Origin: Phallusia mammillata
Taxonomy: Eukaryota > Chordata > Ascidiacea > Phlebobranchia > Ascidiidae
DNA length: 64,000 nt
Reading direction: 5' to 3'
Assembly (NCBI GenBank): GCA_003260075.1
Contig: QLIY01000006.1
Span: 361,395-425,394, forward strand
Position numbers and translations under genes: made by a program. Shown in pieces: positions 33,527 to 46,299 of the stretch. The notes under the pieces are model-generated. The model saw nothing but the letters and a program-made list of their open reading frames with translations, was not told where the DNA came from and searched no databases. Position 1 is the first letter of the stretch; each line of letters starts with the position of its first letter.

Positions 33527-36500
33527 ACGGTCGTATTTTTAAAACTCTTTTTTGTGACAACCATTACCTTTATGATTCAATTTCCCAATGGAATTGTTTA
33601 CTTTCAGCACTACTGTATTAAAATATGTTTTTCCTGCTAAAAAACCTTTGCAAAGAGCTTTGGAACTGTTTGTATTTTGTGCAAACAACGGAATTGTGTG
33701 TTTGGGAACCCAATGCAATTGACTGATCCGAAACTTTTGAAAAAGTCTATTTGAACAAAACTAAAATTTTGACGCCATTGTGTCGTTTCCTAGCGTCCAC
33801 AAAGACCGACTGGTCAACATGAAATATTTGCAGTTCTACGTTTCTGTCTATGTATCAAACTGTGTACACAAATAAGTTGACACGGGACTGAATATAAGCG
33901 ACTTTTTGGAGCCGACAATCATTTGGTCAGTCGTCTGGGGGGGGGGAAAATATTTGCAGTTCTACGTTTCTGTTTATGTATCAAACTGTGTACACAAATA
34001 AGTTGACACGGGATTGAATATAAGCGACTTTTTGGAGCCGACAATCATTTGGTCAGTCGTCTTGACAGCAGGCAAACAAAACACTTCAGTTATTTTAGAA
34101 TGACCAAATGTAAACAAGTTTCGTCCATTTTGACTGGCGTTTGGTTTGGTTTGTAAAGTCGGGAGGAAAACAAACAGTTGCCTTGATGGCAATTTCGTGT
34201 TTTAAGATTGGCACAAGGCTACGAAAATATTATGCCACCCGATTTCTAACTACAAACATCACCATTAAAAACTATTGCTTAAGCTGTAATAGAAGATAAA
34301 ATCACAGAGTTAAATATGATGCATGCTCTGTTTTTTACCCATGTATTCATTTCGCATTGAAAACTGCTTGCCATGTGGCACTACAAAACGTAAAATGAGG
34401 GTGCAAAACAATGTGTGGGGCATATTACTCAGTACACTAGTAACCATAAAAGCATTTTTCAAGCGATATTATTTGCCGCCTTTTTTGCCCAAGCACATGA
34501 CGTAACAATGTAATCCAATTTCCAAAACACAGCCAGTAATTGAGTTGATGAGTTATAAGTTCCGTTCCGCGGCTATCATAGCCCTTCAGTGCTTCGCAAG
34601 TAGTCATTCAACAGAAGCTGATTAACGCCTCGTGGCCGGCTGAGTTTTTGTTTTATCGGTCGTAGTAGATTGCACAAACCGCAAAGCTTTCACCACCAAA
34701 CGTCTGACTCATGAAAGTCACACGCTTAGGCTAAAGGCATGACCTTTGTTCAAAAACTTGTAGTTTTTTTAGTTCTAAAACTATCACAACGTGTTTAACT
34801 GCATTCTAGCCTTGGATGCCAACTTGGTAGATAGACAGTTGTCCAGATACTATGCGAAGGTTCAACAGTGCGCAAGAGCTTTGTGGTTTTGTGGTATGAT
34901 TGAACAGAGATTGATTTAATACAGCTGTAGTGGATGAGTGTTGTTGAACAACACTGCAAACTTGTCAGCTTTCAGATATGGTTTAGATTGTAAACATCAA
35001 AAGTTATTGTAATACACAAACCACTGCTAAAACTACACGCTTATTGTAAAATAAGATTAAACTTTTTAGATCAAATCTAGTTGTGTAACTGTTGAGTTTT
35101 AGTTGTGCAATTGTTGGGTCTTGAAAGCATCTGCAATCAGGACCAACTTTAGCTTACATGTATGTGCCATACGCTGGCAACGACCTGTCAAAACATGATA
35201 ATTCGAGATAAAATCGCTAACAAGTAAATAGTATTGCTGGCGCGTTGATTTTGTTTGTGATAAAAACATGCTAATGCGAGAAAAAATTCATCACCGAAGC
35301 GGTTATTTTGACTTCGATGCCCATGACCAAACATGGTAATTGTTCAAATTTCACGCTACTTAGCTTCGACATTTTTAGCGCTATAGCGTTATAACCAGAT
35401 TAAATCTTGAGCTGTCGTGGGCGTTCGGTGACCATAGATTCAACTTTGGCAGGAGGGCTATGTACGCCGACATTAAATTTTCGTAATTGGAAAATCTAAT
35501 TTACTCACATACCTAAATAAATTTTGATATTATTTATTTTCAACAAAAAACGTCTGCTATCAACCCAAACAGTTGTACAACAACCGTTGTTGGTTGCTGT
35601 GTATTTGAAGTAGCAAGCCTACATATATCACCTAAATCAAGAACTTTTGTATTTCAATCTGCTCTTTAACGCAGGTGGAACCGTTTGTTAAACGCATAGT
35701 CTTACAAACATTTGTGTTTTAATTGCAAATCGTATGCACAGTTAAGTACAAGTGAACTGTGACTTTTAAACATGGTGTATTTAATCTTGCTTGAATAGAT
35801 ATGTATTTTTAAATGGTTGTACGATTAACTGTTTGTCAATCTTTGTTGAAAAAAAATACGCGGCCCCAATTTTTTTCAGGTTCAGCAAACAAGAACGAAA
35901 ATCTTCTTGTGCAGGTAGAGAAACTTATCAGTCCACGCGTGTGCAGAGTTTGAAGAGTTATCTCGCAGTATTTTGCAACTGCTTAGCTTAGGTCATTGGT
36001 CAAGTTTGCTGTAATCGGTTGTTTGTATTGTAGCTTGAAACCAACGTTAATCAAGTTAGGACCTCACGCAGTTGACAGGCCTGCACACTTGTGTGTTGTG
36101 ATAAGGGTTTATCAGTAGATAATGGTTCAATAGATCTTTTGTGAAGGAAGCTACGTTGCATATTGTTTTTCTTAAGCGTAAAATGCGATTTGACTACATA
36201 GCGTTAAGTAAAGGGAGATGGTGGTGTATACCTAGGTGTTACCAAGTTTCTAATTACCGGGGGGGGGGCGTTTTTCTTAAGCGTAAAATGCGATTTGACT
36301 ACATAGCGTTAAGTAAGGGAGATGGTGGTGTATACCTAGGTGTTACCAAGTTTCTAATTACCACGACCCGGTTTAAAAAGCAGTGGTTTCGAAGTTCGCC
36401 CATAAGAAAGTTTCCACATGAATATTGTTTCGTGAAGCTTTTTATTATCTATTGTTCATACAAATACGGCCAGTGATATATCAAACGCGAATTTCGTCTA

Positions 36501-39500
36501 TAGTCCCAAATTGTATGCATTAATTATGACTGCATGTTATAAATTTGCCAAAAATAGTACCGCCCTCAGCAAGGTGCCAAATAAGGATAAAGGCAAATAT
36601 TGAACCATACATAAAAAGTCACTGTAATAAGATTGATTTATGGTGTACAGCTGTTCACGTATCTCTGTTGTTAAACTTTGTTTGCCTATAAAGCCCTGTG
36701 TTAATGACACATTTTTTACATTTCAAAGATGCGATATTAAACGCCAAGTCAAATATAATATCGTCAGTTTCAACCAAGAATGGACATTGCTTATACTAAC
36801 AGTGCCATGCGTACTATCAGGGTGTTTTTAGTGTGCTGGCCACAAAAAAGAATGGCTGATTCTGCTAAATATTGCTTCGCGGGAGTAAGCCCGGATTACA
36901 GTAAAGGGTAGAACGATTTTTATGTCCGTTTACTTTTAGACAAAATAATATTGACTTTCATATTCCGGGCCGCCAAACTTTAACCGCTGAGGTCATTAAC
37001 CCCTGGAAGGAAACAACGACAAGTGATATCGAGTTTTTTGGTTTCGAGCCAAGTTCATGTCATCGCTCCAGCTAAAACTGCGCGCCGCCAGCACGGCATT
37101 ATGCGGTGTGTGGTCCAAAGTGTAAGCTGCGTAATCACAAGGTTTTGGATTTTAAACCTATAAGTGCTGTTAGCAGCCTGTTACCTCTGATCTGCATTGT
37201 CAATCCAAGGTTGGCATTTCTCGCGTTTTGTTCGGATTTTGTCTATTTCATGCGGTTTTGGTTAAGATCAGACAAGAATGGAAAACAACCGCATTTGTGC
37301 GCATTTTTTGGCACGGTTTAGAAACTTTGATGACTTGACAATTGTAGGTTTTAGCAAAACGTGACGCTTTTCTCACATTTTCACAGCATTCATGTGTTTA
37401 TTGATGATGGCGGCCTGTAGACAGCTGTGGGCCGGCTTAAAGCTGTTGGATTGAACCGAAACCACGTAACATGTCGTAAGTGTTCATTCGGAATAGTTTG
37501 ACTTCAAAGGCTTTGCGAAGCTTTTGATGCAGGTGTGTTTTGTTTTTTGGAAGGTTGATCTTGGAGTTATTTTTTGGAACTTTTTTGCCTTCAGTTTTGT
37601 GGTTATGTCAATACAAATTACCAGTACAATTTTAAAGGGTTTGATTTGTAACTGAAATGTACTTTATAACTAAAAAAATGATGTTTAGTGTTCAAAAATA
37701 CAACGTCTTTGCACAGTCATAAACTCATCTTAAAATGCAGCGTGGTAAAACATTAGTATATGCATAGTTATCTATGCGTTTGAAAGGTCAGGCTTCGTTA
37801 TTTATACATGCAGAAACACATTTTGGACGCTGCTCCGTAGCAAGCAACACCCCATCTCTATATAACCATCTTGTTTAGTTAGGTCATAGAGTCAAGCTAA
37901 AACACACAATAGCTTCTGCAATACAAAGAAAATGTTATGAAAGAACTGCTCTAAACAAAAATGAATTCTAGTGTATCTAAGTATTAATCTATATGGAGGT
38001 AAAATGCTCTTTAATCAAACATATCAAATCATCACAGTCGGTATAATTTTGGCAGGACGGGTGTACTTGAGGTAACCTTGGGCCCCTTCTGACAAATCAT
38101 CCCACGGCAATATTAATATTGCGGATTTTGTACTAAATATTTATGCACTACATTAGTTTTAATCAATTGAACCACAGACCCGACGGTTTCGTTTTGATGT
38201 TTCTGTGTGAGAACCATGCACCATTGCTGTTTACATGTGGCAAACACAATTGACCCTTAGTAAGCGAAAATCAGACCCCTGCCTGCATCGATATGTTTAC
38301 TGTGGTCACAAGGGCAAAATAAGAATCTATGAGCATATTACCCCACAGTCAAAAGGTCCAACAATGTTATTTACATGTCGCAAACACAATCGGAGCCTAA
38401 GTCAGCTAATAACGTTAAAAAAAAAATATGTGCCCTATTTGCTAACGATATCGAGTCGATCCAGATTAGGGGTTGTTGTTGACAAATACATAACTCGATG
38501 ACTCTTAGCTGGTTGAAGCTATGGTAGTTGAACAGACTTCATTTAGGTTGCTTGCACGCTGCTAGTGGTTCTTTAAATAAAGTAGGTGATTTGTAAATTT
38601 AAGAAAGATTGTGCAGTTGCACATATCAGTGGTGTTCAACGCAATGTGTTTGCACTTTTGGGCAAACTTTTTTCGTGTTTTAGTCATAGCCTAAGTCGAC
38701 AAAAGGGCTTAATCAATATAACAAGACTAGATGTAGCAAATAAGCTGTTTTCTAAACAAGATTTGCCTTTTCAGCCTCATGCCGTAGAGGGACCGACATC
38801 TGTAATTTCAAGTATGTATTACCTGAGCTTTCGGCGTCTGTGCCAAAATGCTAATGTGTCCGAGTAATGCTTTGAAGGCATTGATGCTTGTGCTAATGGT
38901 GGTCAATGAAAGACGCGACTGCTTTTGCTAGGTTGACCTCGCATAGTTTTGTAGTAATGAGCCGTAAACCATAATATTCATGATAACGATCTGATTTTTT
39001 AAAGGTGTTTTATGGGGGTTAGTGAGAGTATTACTGTATAAAATATAAGTGTCATTTTCCGAGGTAAATTGAAATCTGTGTTGTTTCAAGTACTTTGTAT
39101 CTTTGTCGTCGTACAAATACTTATAAAAATTTTGTGGTTTTGTCGCAAGCATGTATGACTTTTTTTGGTGAATTACCTCATGCATTTAAATATACAGAGG
39201 CAATAAATGTTGTTTACGTCAATGCACTGACAACAAAAAATCACCTTATCACGAAATATACATCGCTCAAAACTTTTTTAATTATGCACTTGATTTCTGA
39301 CCACACCAGGGGGGGGGGGAAGTACTTTGTACCTTTGTTGTCGTACAAATACTTATAAAAACTTTGTGGTTTTGTCGCAAGCATGTATGACTTTTTTGGT
39401 GAATTACCTCATGCATTTAAATATACAGAGGCAATTAACGTTGTTTGCGTCAATGCACTCAAAACAAAAAATCACCTTATCACGAAATATTCATCGCTCA

Positions 39501-42127
39501 AAACTTTTTTAATTATGCACTTGATTTCTGACCACACCAAGCGTATTACGCGTTCAAACATGTGTCAAGTGGTGCGGTTTTGTTTCAAGATTGATTTAAC
39601 CTTCGTGTTACACGTGTCTACAGATCAAGTGCTTTGACGTTCAAATCCGCAAATACCTTTAGCAATTAAACCCGCGATTGTATGGACAGAATATAATATA
39701 TATGTGCAAATAAAAGGTTGTAAAAGGTGAAAAAGGTGGACTCTTTTTTGACTTCAATGAATGGAATTTTTTCCTTTCAACATCAAACACCCATGGGTTT
39801 TTAGCTTCATTGGGACTGAAGCCAGCGTTTTATGTATCGCCCTTTAAAAAATTCACACTTTCTACTGGGGGGGGGGCATGTGCAAATAAAAGGTTGTAAA
39901 AGGTGAAAAAGGGTGGACTCTTTTTTGACTTCAATGAATGGAATTTTTTCCATTCAACATCAAACACCCATGGGTTTTTAGCTTCGTTGGGACTAAAGCC
40001 AGCGTTTTATGTATCGCCCTTTAAAAAATTCACACTTTCTACTGAAAACCACAAATGATAGGTTTCCATGACTGCCCGATTTTTCTTTAGTTGATTTATT
40101 GGGCTTCTCAACGTTCAAATTCACAGTTGATTGAAGTATTTTTGACACCTTGGCCGCAATTACGTGGAATCTTGTTGCAGATTGCGATTAGTGGTTTTAC
40201 AATCGTGTGAATTAAACCCTGTGCTTGCATGTTTCCCACGCGCAGTCAAATACTTTCGGTTTTCGGAAGAAACCCATGTTTTTTCGTGTTTGCTGGTACA
40301 TTTTGGTCACTTAGTACATTTATTGGTATTTAAATCGTCCAAATATTACAAACAAAACTTTCTTATATTTTTTTCACTGTTTTGACCTAAATGTTGTTTT
40401 TGCTGGGATAAAGTTCACGCACTGACTACTTACATTAAAAGAGCGGTGGATCGAAAAAACGCAATAGATTTTAATTCTATTATTATTTGAATTGTGTTCT
40501 CTAATAAAAATCAACTAAATCTCGTACTCGACATTTAGTTGATCGACAGCAGAGCATGAAAAGTTTGTGATGATCAGCGTATGTCAAAGAAAATATGAAT
40601 TGTGTTAACTTGCTAAATAGTGTCATCTATAATCCTGTGTTCACAACAATTGTCGTAATGCTCATCAACAGCAAATTAAATTTCCGGACTTATATTGTAG
40701 TTTATTTTGACTTTACATAACCTTTCGAGGTTACTTTTAATCTGACTTCAACAATATGCGTTTGTTTGTTTTTGATTTCATAATCTCATGCTAATAGTTG
40801 ACAGGTGACGAACAAGCGTCAAAACATCCATGTGTCGCATTTTGGCCACCTAAAATACATCTCCGTGTGTGTTTTGGGATACTAGCGAAGTTACAGAAGA
40901 CCACTTGAAGTAAACCCCTCTTAACCCGCATCTATACCCTAAGTTTCCGTCCACAGAAACATGCTAAAAAGTGAGGCGTCGATAAAGTTAAGTTGCGTTC
41001 CTCCTAAATCTCCGGGTAATCTTGTTTGCTTTGGAAACATCTCATCGGTCTTTCCGTAGCGGTTTTAGTTTGGCTTGCGAAGCGTGTTTCTATACATACC
41101 TCAACATTTGTCAGGTAGTTGTGCCGCTTTTTAGTGCTCAACAAATGTACGTCTTTTGTAATTGAGTCGTGTTTTCCTAAAGGATTTATTCCTGAAGTCG
41201 TTGACCATTAAAACATTTTTTGGCTGCACGAATATGAACGAGAGTTTTATCCAGTCCAAAAATAATACACTTGTATCAAATTTTTGCAGTCTCAATTTTT
41301 TTACTGATATTTTATGCATTATTGTTTATTTTTTTAAGCTCGAAAAGCGCGAAGTGTTGTGATAGTATGAAGAAATTTTTACAGCTATTGCATACCGCTG
41401 TTGCTATCGGATTAGCATGTTTAAAACCGTGCGGGGGGGGGGGAGTCTTTTGTCCAGTCCAAAAATAATACACTTGTATCAAATTTATTTACTAATATTT
41501 TATGCATTGTTTATTTTTGTAAGCTCGAAAAGCGCGAAGTGTTGTGATATAGCTTGAAGAATTTTTTTACAACTATTGCATACCGCTGTTGCTATCGGAT
41601 TAGCATGTTTAAAACCGTGCTTACGGTGTACAAAACCATGCATAAAAACAGGTGCAGCAAAAATTCCTCTCGTTTTTGGATTGCCTTGCCCACAGGCGAA
41701 ATATCAGTGTATCGACAACGCTAATTTTGAACAATGCTGCTGCCATGTTTGGATTCTGAAAGGCTATTTTATCATTTTTGTTAATCTTAGTAAATGTGTG
41801 TTATTTAGGGGCGCGTGTTTGTATGTAACATCAACTCCCAAACAGACATGTTGATAATTGCTAACCCACACAGTGTTGCAAGTGCCTTGAATTCCCGAAT
41901 CCGACTTTTTAACACAAACCCTATATGCACACATTTTTTTGGGGGGGGGGGGTTGTGCCGCTTTTTAGTGCTCGTGAAATGTACGTCTTTTGTAATTGAG
42001 TCGTGTTTTCCTAAAGGATTTATTGGGGGGGGGGTTGCTAATAGTTGCCAGGTGTCGAACAAGCGTCAAAACATCCATATGTCGCATTTTGGCCACCTAA
42101 AATACATCTCCGTGTGTGTTTTGGGAT
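33527..42127. other. Gene-poor region, left part, with eight duplicated joins
   Basis: No gene was recognised on either strand. All open frames are short, lack recognisable domains and usually break in the second allele. Haplotype-like pairs, approximate: 33815-33936 with 33947-34062; 36157-36258 with 36269-36365; 39088-39308 with 39320-39540; 39695-39866 with 39877-40043; 41238-41432 with 41444-41619; 41119-41190 with 41953-42024; 40791-40889 with 42035-42127. The last two are small contigs placed out of order about 0.8-1.2 kb downstream. It may hold distal regulatory DNA of the receptor gene or of PRPF31; this cannot be shown here. Confidence 0.5.

Positions 42128-42160
<33 letters not shown>
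42128..42160. other. 33-base G run: sized assembly gap
   Basis: A pure G run with no duplicated right flank, at the end of a series of misplaced small contigs. Confidence 0.65.
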
Positions 42161-42161
<1 letters not shown>

Positions 42162-42261
42162 AGCAAACCCTGATTAGCGTCTAAAGTCAAATTAACAAAC
42201 GTGGATTTTTTGACAATTTCAGGGTCGAATTAAGCTTATTTAAACTCAACCCGCAACCGGC

Positions 42262-42296
42262 CCCGACCCGACCCGACCCGACCCGACCCGACCCGA
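42262..42296. repeat. GACCC microsatellite
   Basis: About seven tandem units of CGACC/GACCC stand in a GC-rich patch inside AT-rich DNA. It is unlike the G runs because it is an ordered five-base repeat and is probably genuine. Confidence 0.85.
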
Positions 42297-42552
42297 AATG
42301 CCCCTGGCTGAACCCCGCACAAGTCTAAAGTATCACCGCTCGCCAAGTTGACAAGAGGCGTTGAGCCGATTCGTTGGGTCTTTGTTGTGAAATGTAACAG
42401 AAACCGATAGTTTTTACCAGCACACAACACTTGTTGCAGCTGTTGGAAACTAAAAACCCAGCCCACTGGACCTTCCATTAGAACCCACGCTCGTACGTAC
42501 GTGAAAGGTGAAAGCTGACATGAAAGTGGTGCTTGTGTAATTTAAATTGTTC

Positions 42553-42600
42553 ATACATGAAGTTGTCCAAGCAGTGGATACATGAAGTTGTCCAAGCAGC
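42553..42600. repeat. 25-bp unit repeated twice before a G-run gap
   Basis: The unit beginning ATACATGAAGTTGTCC is repeated at 42553 and 42578, stopping a few bases before the 41-base G run at 42609-42649. This may be a genuine small tandem repeat where assembly stalled. Confidence 0.6.
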
Positions 42601-42608
42601 GAAAACAA

Positions 42609-42649
<41 letters not shown>
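42609..42649. other. 41-base G run: last G-type gap before the orientation change
   Basis: A pure G run. All later long runs to 54703 are C. It also causes false polyproline or polyglycine frames. Confidence 0.7.
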
Positions 42650-42650
<1 letters not shown>

Positions 42651-45150
42651 GTTTGTACGCCTTCAATGTAAATTGTCAGTCCAGTACTTTGGTAGCGCAG
42701 TATATGGTTACTTTTCTTCCCACCCCAACAGCCTTGTTCTATCACCTTTTATCATTCCAACACCTAGCCTACTTCTCTGGCGAAATCGGAGTTACTTAAT
42801 CCACTTGTGCAGCTTTTGCGGCTCGCCAACTTCCGAGTGGGGGATAACACGCTCGCTCGGTTCTCAATAGAACGCGCTGCCTTCGACAACCGATCATTCC
42901 CCTACATTTTGGGGTTTTCTTGTGGTGATTACAACATCCATTGTGCGGTTGTCAGTCAAATTTTCTCAGGGATGTCTCCTGCGGCATGATCCTTTTGTTT
43001 CTGAGGCGGTCTAGTGTTCGTTAAAATGTAGGGTTTGTGATATGGGTCGCATCCGTAATCAATAGGAAAACAAACGGTATCATATCCTCATCTTTTTTTC
43101 TTTAAAAATAGGCAAATATGCCTAAGAAACGTTACTTAGACAAAGTTATGTATTTTTCGTTTGCAAGACGTAAATGCTGTATGGTATCAATGTAATTCGA
43201 CGTTTACCACAATCATATGTGGAAATGATAGTTATTATTATTTTGACTACCAAATTGTTGTTTACTGATGTGAAGCTGCCTGTTCTGATTTGTAAACAGT
43301 ACAGTTCATTTTATGTTCCTTTCTCATTTAGTGGCTGCATAGCGGAACTAATTACTCTTTGCCCAGTTAGTGTTGAAATACACGACGGGTCCGCTGTGTA
43401 TAGGAAAGTACATCATTGGTTGATGAAGGGACATTACTATGACGTCGTTTTATTAAACATGTGTTGCATGTGTCCTGTTATCTCGTTTATTTGTTTGGTC
43501 CAGCCTATTGACTTTTCTAGTTCCTTTTGTTTTATCAAAAAGAAAACACAAGAATCCAAGCCGTGATTAAAATTTGCAACATTGAAATACATTTGTGCTA
43601 AGTGTTAATGCAAATAAAAATTAAAACCATGTTTAAAACACATTAAATTGAAACACTTTGCGAAAAATTGATATGAAAGTTGCCCCAATAAGGATTGTAT
43701 ATTTTATCGAGTTTCGGACGTCGTTTTCACAAGGAAGCACTAATAAAAACCAGCATCACCTTAAATATCATAAAGCGCTACAAAAAAGTATAGCCGCAAC
43801 CCGCAAAATATTTTCAGAAATTTGGCTTTAGATCGAGTGAAATTGCCGGATTAGGATTAGGGCGTTGTGAGGTTCAAAGGCCACCGATGAAATCTTATCT
43901 TTCGGTCGGAGGATTACAAACATACCCCAAGCAGAGTTTACTGAGTATAACACGGCCATATCTCAATGGGATCAGTTGGCAATTTACGGTGCTTTGTTGT
44001 ATTTTATGCCGAGCTGGATTGCAATTATATATAGTTTGTGCTCAAAAGGAATGTTATTTTGAACGCCCTGGCTTGAACAAATAAACCAGACTTTTAGTTT
44101 TCGCTTTCTTTGGATTTTCTCAGAACTTATTGTGGTTGAAATAGAATGCACAATGAAAGAGCTGGAAAATTCTAATTTGGTAGACTTTTGTATGTCAGGT
44201 AAACAGCAAAAAGTGCTTTTTTTTAGTAGCTCTGAGAATAGATGCAAAACTTTCCAATTGATAACCATCTCGACATTTAAACCCGAAACAAGATTATACA
44301 GGCGTTCAAAACCATAAGGTTTATCTGTTCCTTTGTGCTTTGACAACCATGCAGTCCTGTTGCCACTGTCATACAAGCACCGAACACTTTATTCTTAAAT
44401 GCTTCTTTCAGACGTAGTTATAGTTTGTGGTAAAATACATTCCATCGAAATACTTGTTCGCCTTCTTTGTTCGCTAACGAGTTCCGCTCTTTCAAGGTAC
44501 ATTGCCTTCTCTAATCCCTTTTCAACTTTTTCAACTTTTCAACTAATTCCCGTTTTGTGTGATTAGGATCAGATTACAGTTGTACAAATAGTAGTTTGTC
44601 CCACCTGTATTCATCTTTGCCCACTCACCCCTGAAAACAAATATTGATATGTGTTTGATTTTTATGCATTCCGGAAAAGGCGCGAAATTTTACTTTGCAC
44701 GTGGTTGTCACGTGTAATTACCAGATTGATTTGGTTGGTTACCGAACTTCACAACACGGGAAATACCTTTCTGTGGCTTAAGTGCTGAAACAAAAAAACT
44801 TTGGAAACCATTTTAAATGTATTAGTTTTTGTTGACGTAATATTTTTTCAATTAGACGTACTCTTGAACTTGACATTTACAGTTTTTGACATTACTATGA
44901 AATTAATCAATCTTATAATAAAAAGTGATTCCAAATAAGTTTTACTCCGAATAATTTTACTCCCAAATTGTTTGCTTGTGTCACTCAATGATGTTTTATG
45001 ACGTTTCACATCAACAGGAATGGGTTTAACGAAAGATAAATTTTTGTTGGTGACAGTATAACCTTTTACAATCTATAAAACCGTGTTTTTACAAAAAGGT
45101 ACATTTTGTCAGGCTTTTACATTTCACCGCTGTTTTTTAGGACTTAAAAG
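42650..45150. other. Gene-poor region containing or preceding the scaffold orientation switch
   Basis: No gene was recognised. Frames such as 43174-43566 (130 codons) have no known domain. The change from G-type to C-type gaps must lie between 42649 and 46235, so a scaffold junction is expected here, though none is visible as a run. Confidence 0.4.
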
Positions 45151-46057
45151 CAGGGGTGTGCAACATTTTTCGTCGCTGGGCCGTATAACCAATTTCGGAC
45201 CTCAAGCGAGGGCCACATAACTTTTTTTTATGTGCACAATAAATACGAAATTCTTCTAAAAACATCAATAAATTTATTTTCTACAACAGCGTGGTCCAAC
45301 TGCAGGCCCGCGGGCCAGATAATTTTGTTAGCCCGCGAATTAAGTCCCAACATTTTAATGACAACTATAAGTTTTGTTTTCAATAATTCAATGTTTTTAA
45401 AATGTGAGGATTAACACACACTAAATACTGTAAAATCTCGTATTGTGACGTATGACAAGGCATTGTTATGTAATAAAGGGTTTTGCTTCTATAAACCGTT
45501 CAGAGGCATTTTTGCGTTAGAGTGGAAACTGAATGTTTTTGACAGCTTCTACTTAGTAAATAACTATTAAATATGAAAATAAACTTATCTACATATAAAA
45601 AAGGTATATAGTTACTCTAGAGTTTGACCCAGAAAAGGTTTTTTTCTGCAAATATTTAAACCTTGACCCGCGTAGTAAGTTAACGATTTTGAATGGCCCG
45701 CAACAAAATAAAGTTGGACCACACTGTTCTACAACGTACAGAGATTCAGCGCAACACTGGCTTTCGCAACAAAATAGTTGTTTAGTAGACAAAGGGAATT
45801 GTTATACGTCACATTTGGTGAAGTAGGCTACTTCCTGTAACTGCTGTATGATCCACCGGTTGGAAAACGCTGATTTAGCTTATATTTGTTAAGTATAATA
45901 TAGCAAATTAGGAGATTTACCAAAAACTAGTGGAAAATTTTGCTAAACTCTCAGAAAAATAGCATTTTTTTATCTTAATTAGTGTGTTGGTGGGGGCCAC
46001 ACTAAATAGCTTGGCGGGCCGGACTGTGTCCCGCGGGCCGTATGTTGCACGCCCCTG
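45151..46057. mobile_element. hAT-type element (outer), carrying a nested element
   Basis: The ends CAGGGGTGTGCAACAT and ATGTTGCACGCCCCTG are inverted repeats. Next to both ends are GC-rich stretches with GGGCCG. Flanks CTTAAAAG and ACTTAGAG are only loosely alike (a degraded target duplication). It has no transposase frame. The interior is split by a complete younger element at 45287-45726. Confidence 0.75.
45287..45726. mobile_element. Nested hAT-type element with perfect 8-bp target duplication
   Basis: The ends CAGCGTGGTCCAACT and AGTTGGACCACACTG are inverted repeats with one mismatch. Flanks are identical: TTCTACAA at 45279-45286 and 45727-45734. It is 440 bp and noncoding, with GCCCGCGGGCC near the left end. 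Because it interrupts the outer element, it inserted later. Confidence 0.88.
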
Positions 46058-46233
46058 ACTTAGAGCATGAGTGTTGTGACACTTTATTGCACCCGGAGAC
46101 ACTTTCAACTCGGACAAGCACAATTCCCTTCTTTTCACCCGTTTTAATCCCCAAATTCCCTAGCAATAGAGATGAGTCAATTGGTACTTGAAAGTTTGCT
46201 GCTGTGGTAAACTCATGTTTAACTTCGGAGCCT

Positions 46234-46234
<1 letters not shown>

Positions 46235-46295
<61 letters not shown>
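46235..46295. other. 61-base C run: first reversed assembly gap
   Basis: A pure C run, the reverse complement of the G-type gaps to the left. It marks the beginning of a block (to at least 54703) that was turned around after the gaps were written. Confidence 0.75.

Positions 46296-46299
<4 letters not shown>

Noticed and set aside
42262..42296. Telomere-like or G-quadruplex regulatory array
   Set aside because: The unit is a five-base GACCC/GGGTC repeat, not a telomere repeat. It is short and isolated, so it is listed only as a microsatellite.
43174..43566. A 130-codon frame with hydrophobic stretches
   Set aside because: Composition follows local AT-rich DNA and no family is recognised. 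Its hydrophobic segments come from T-rich codons.
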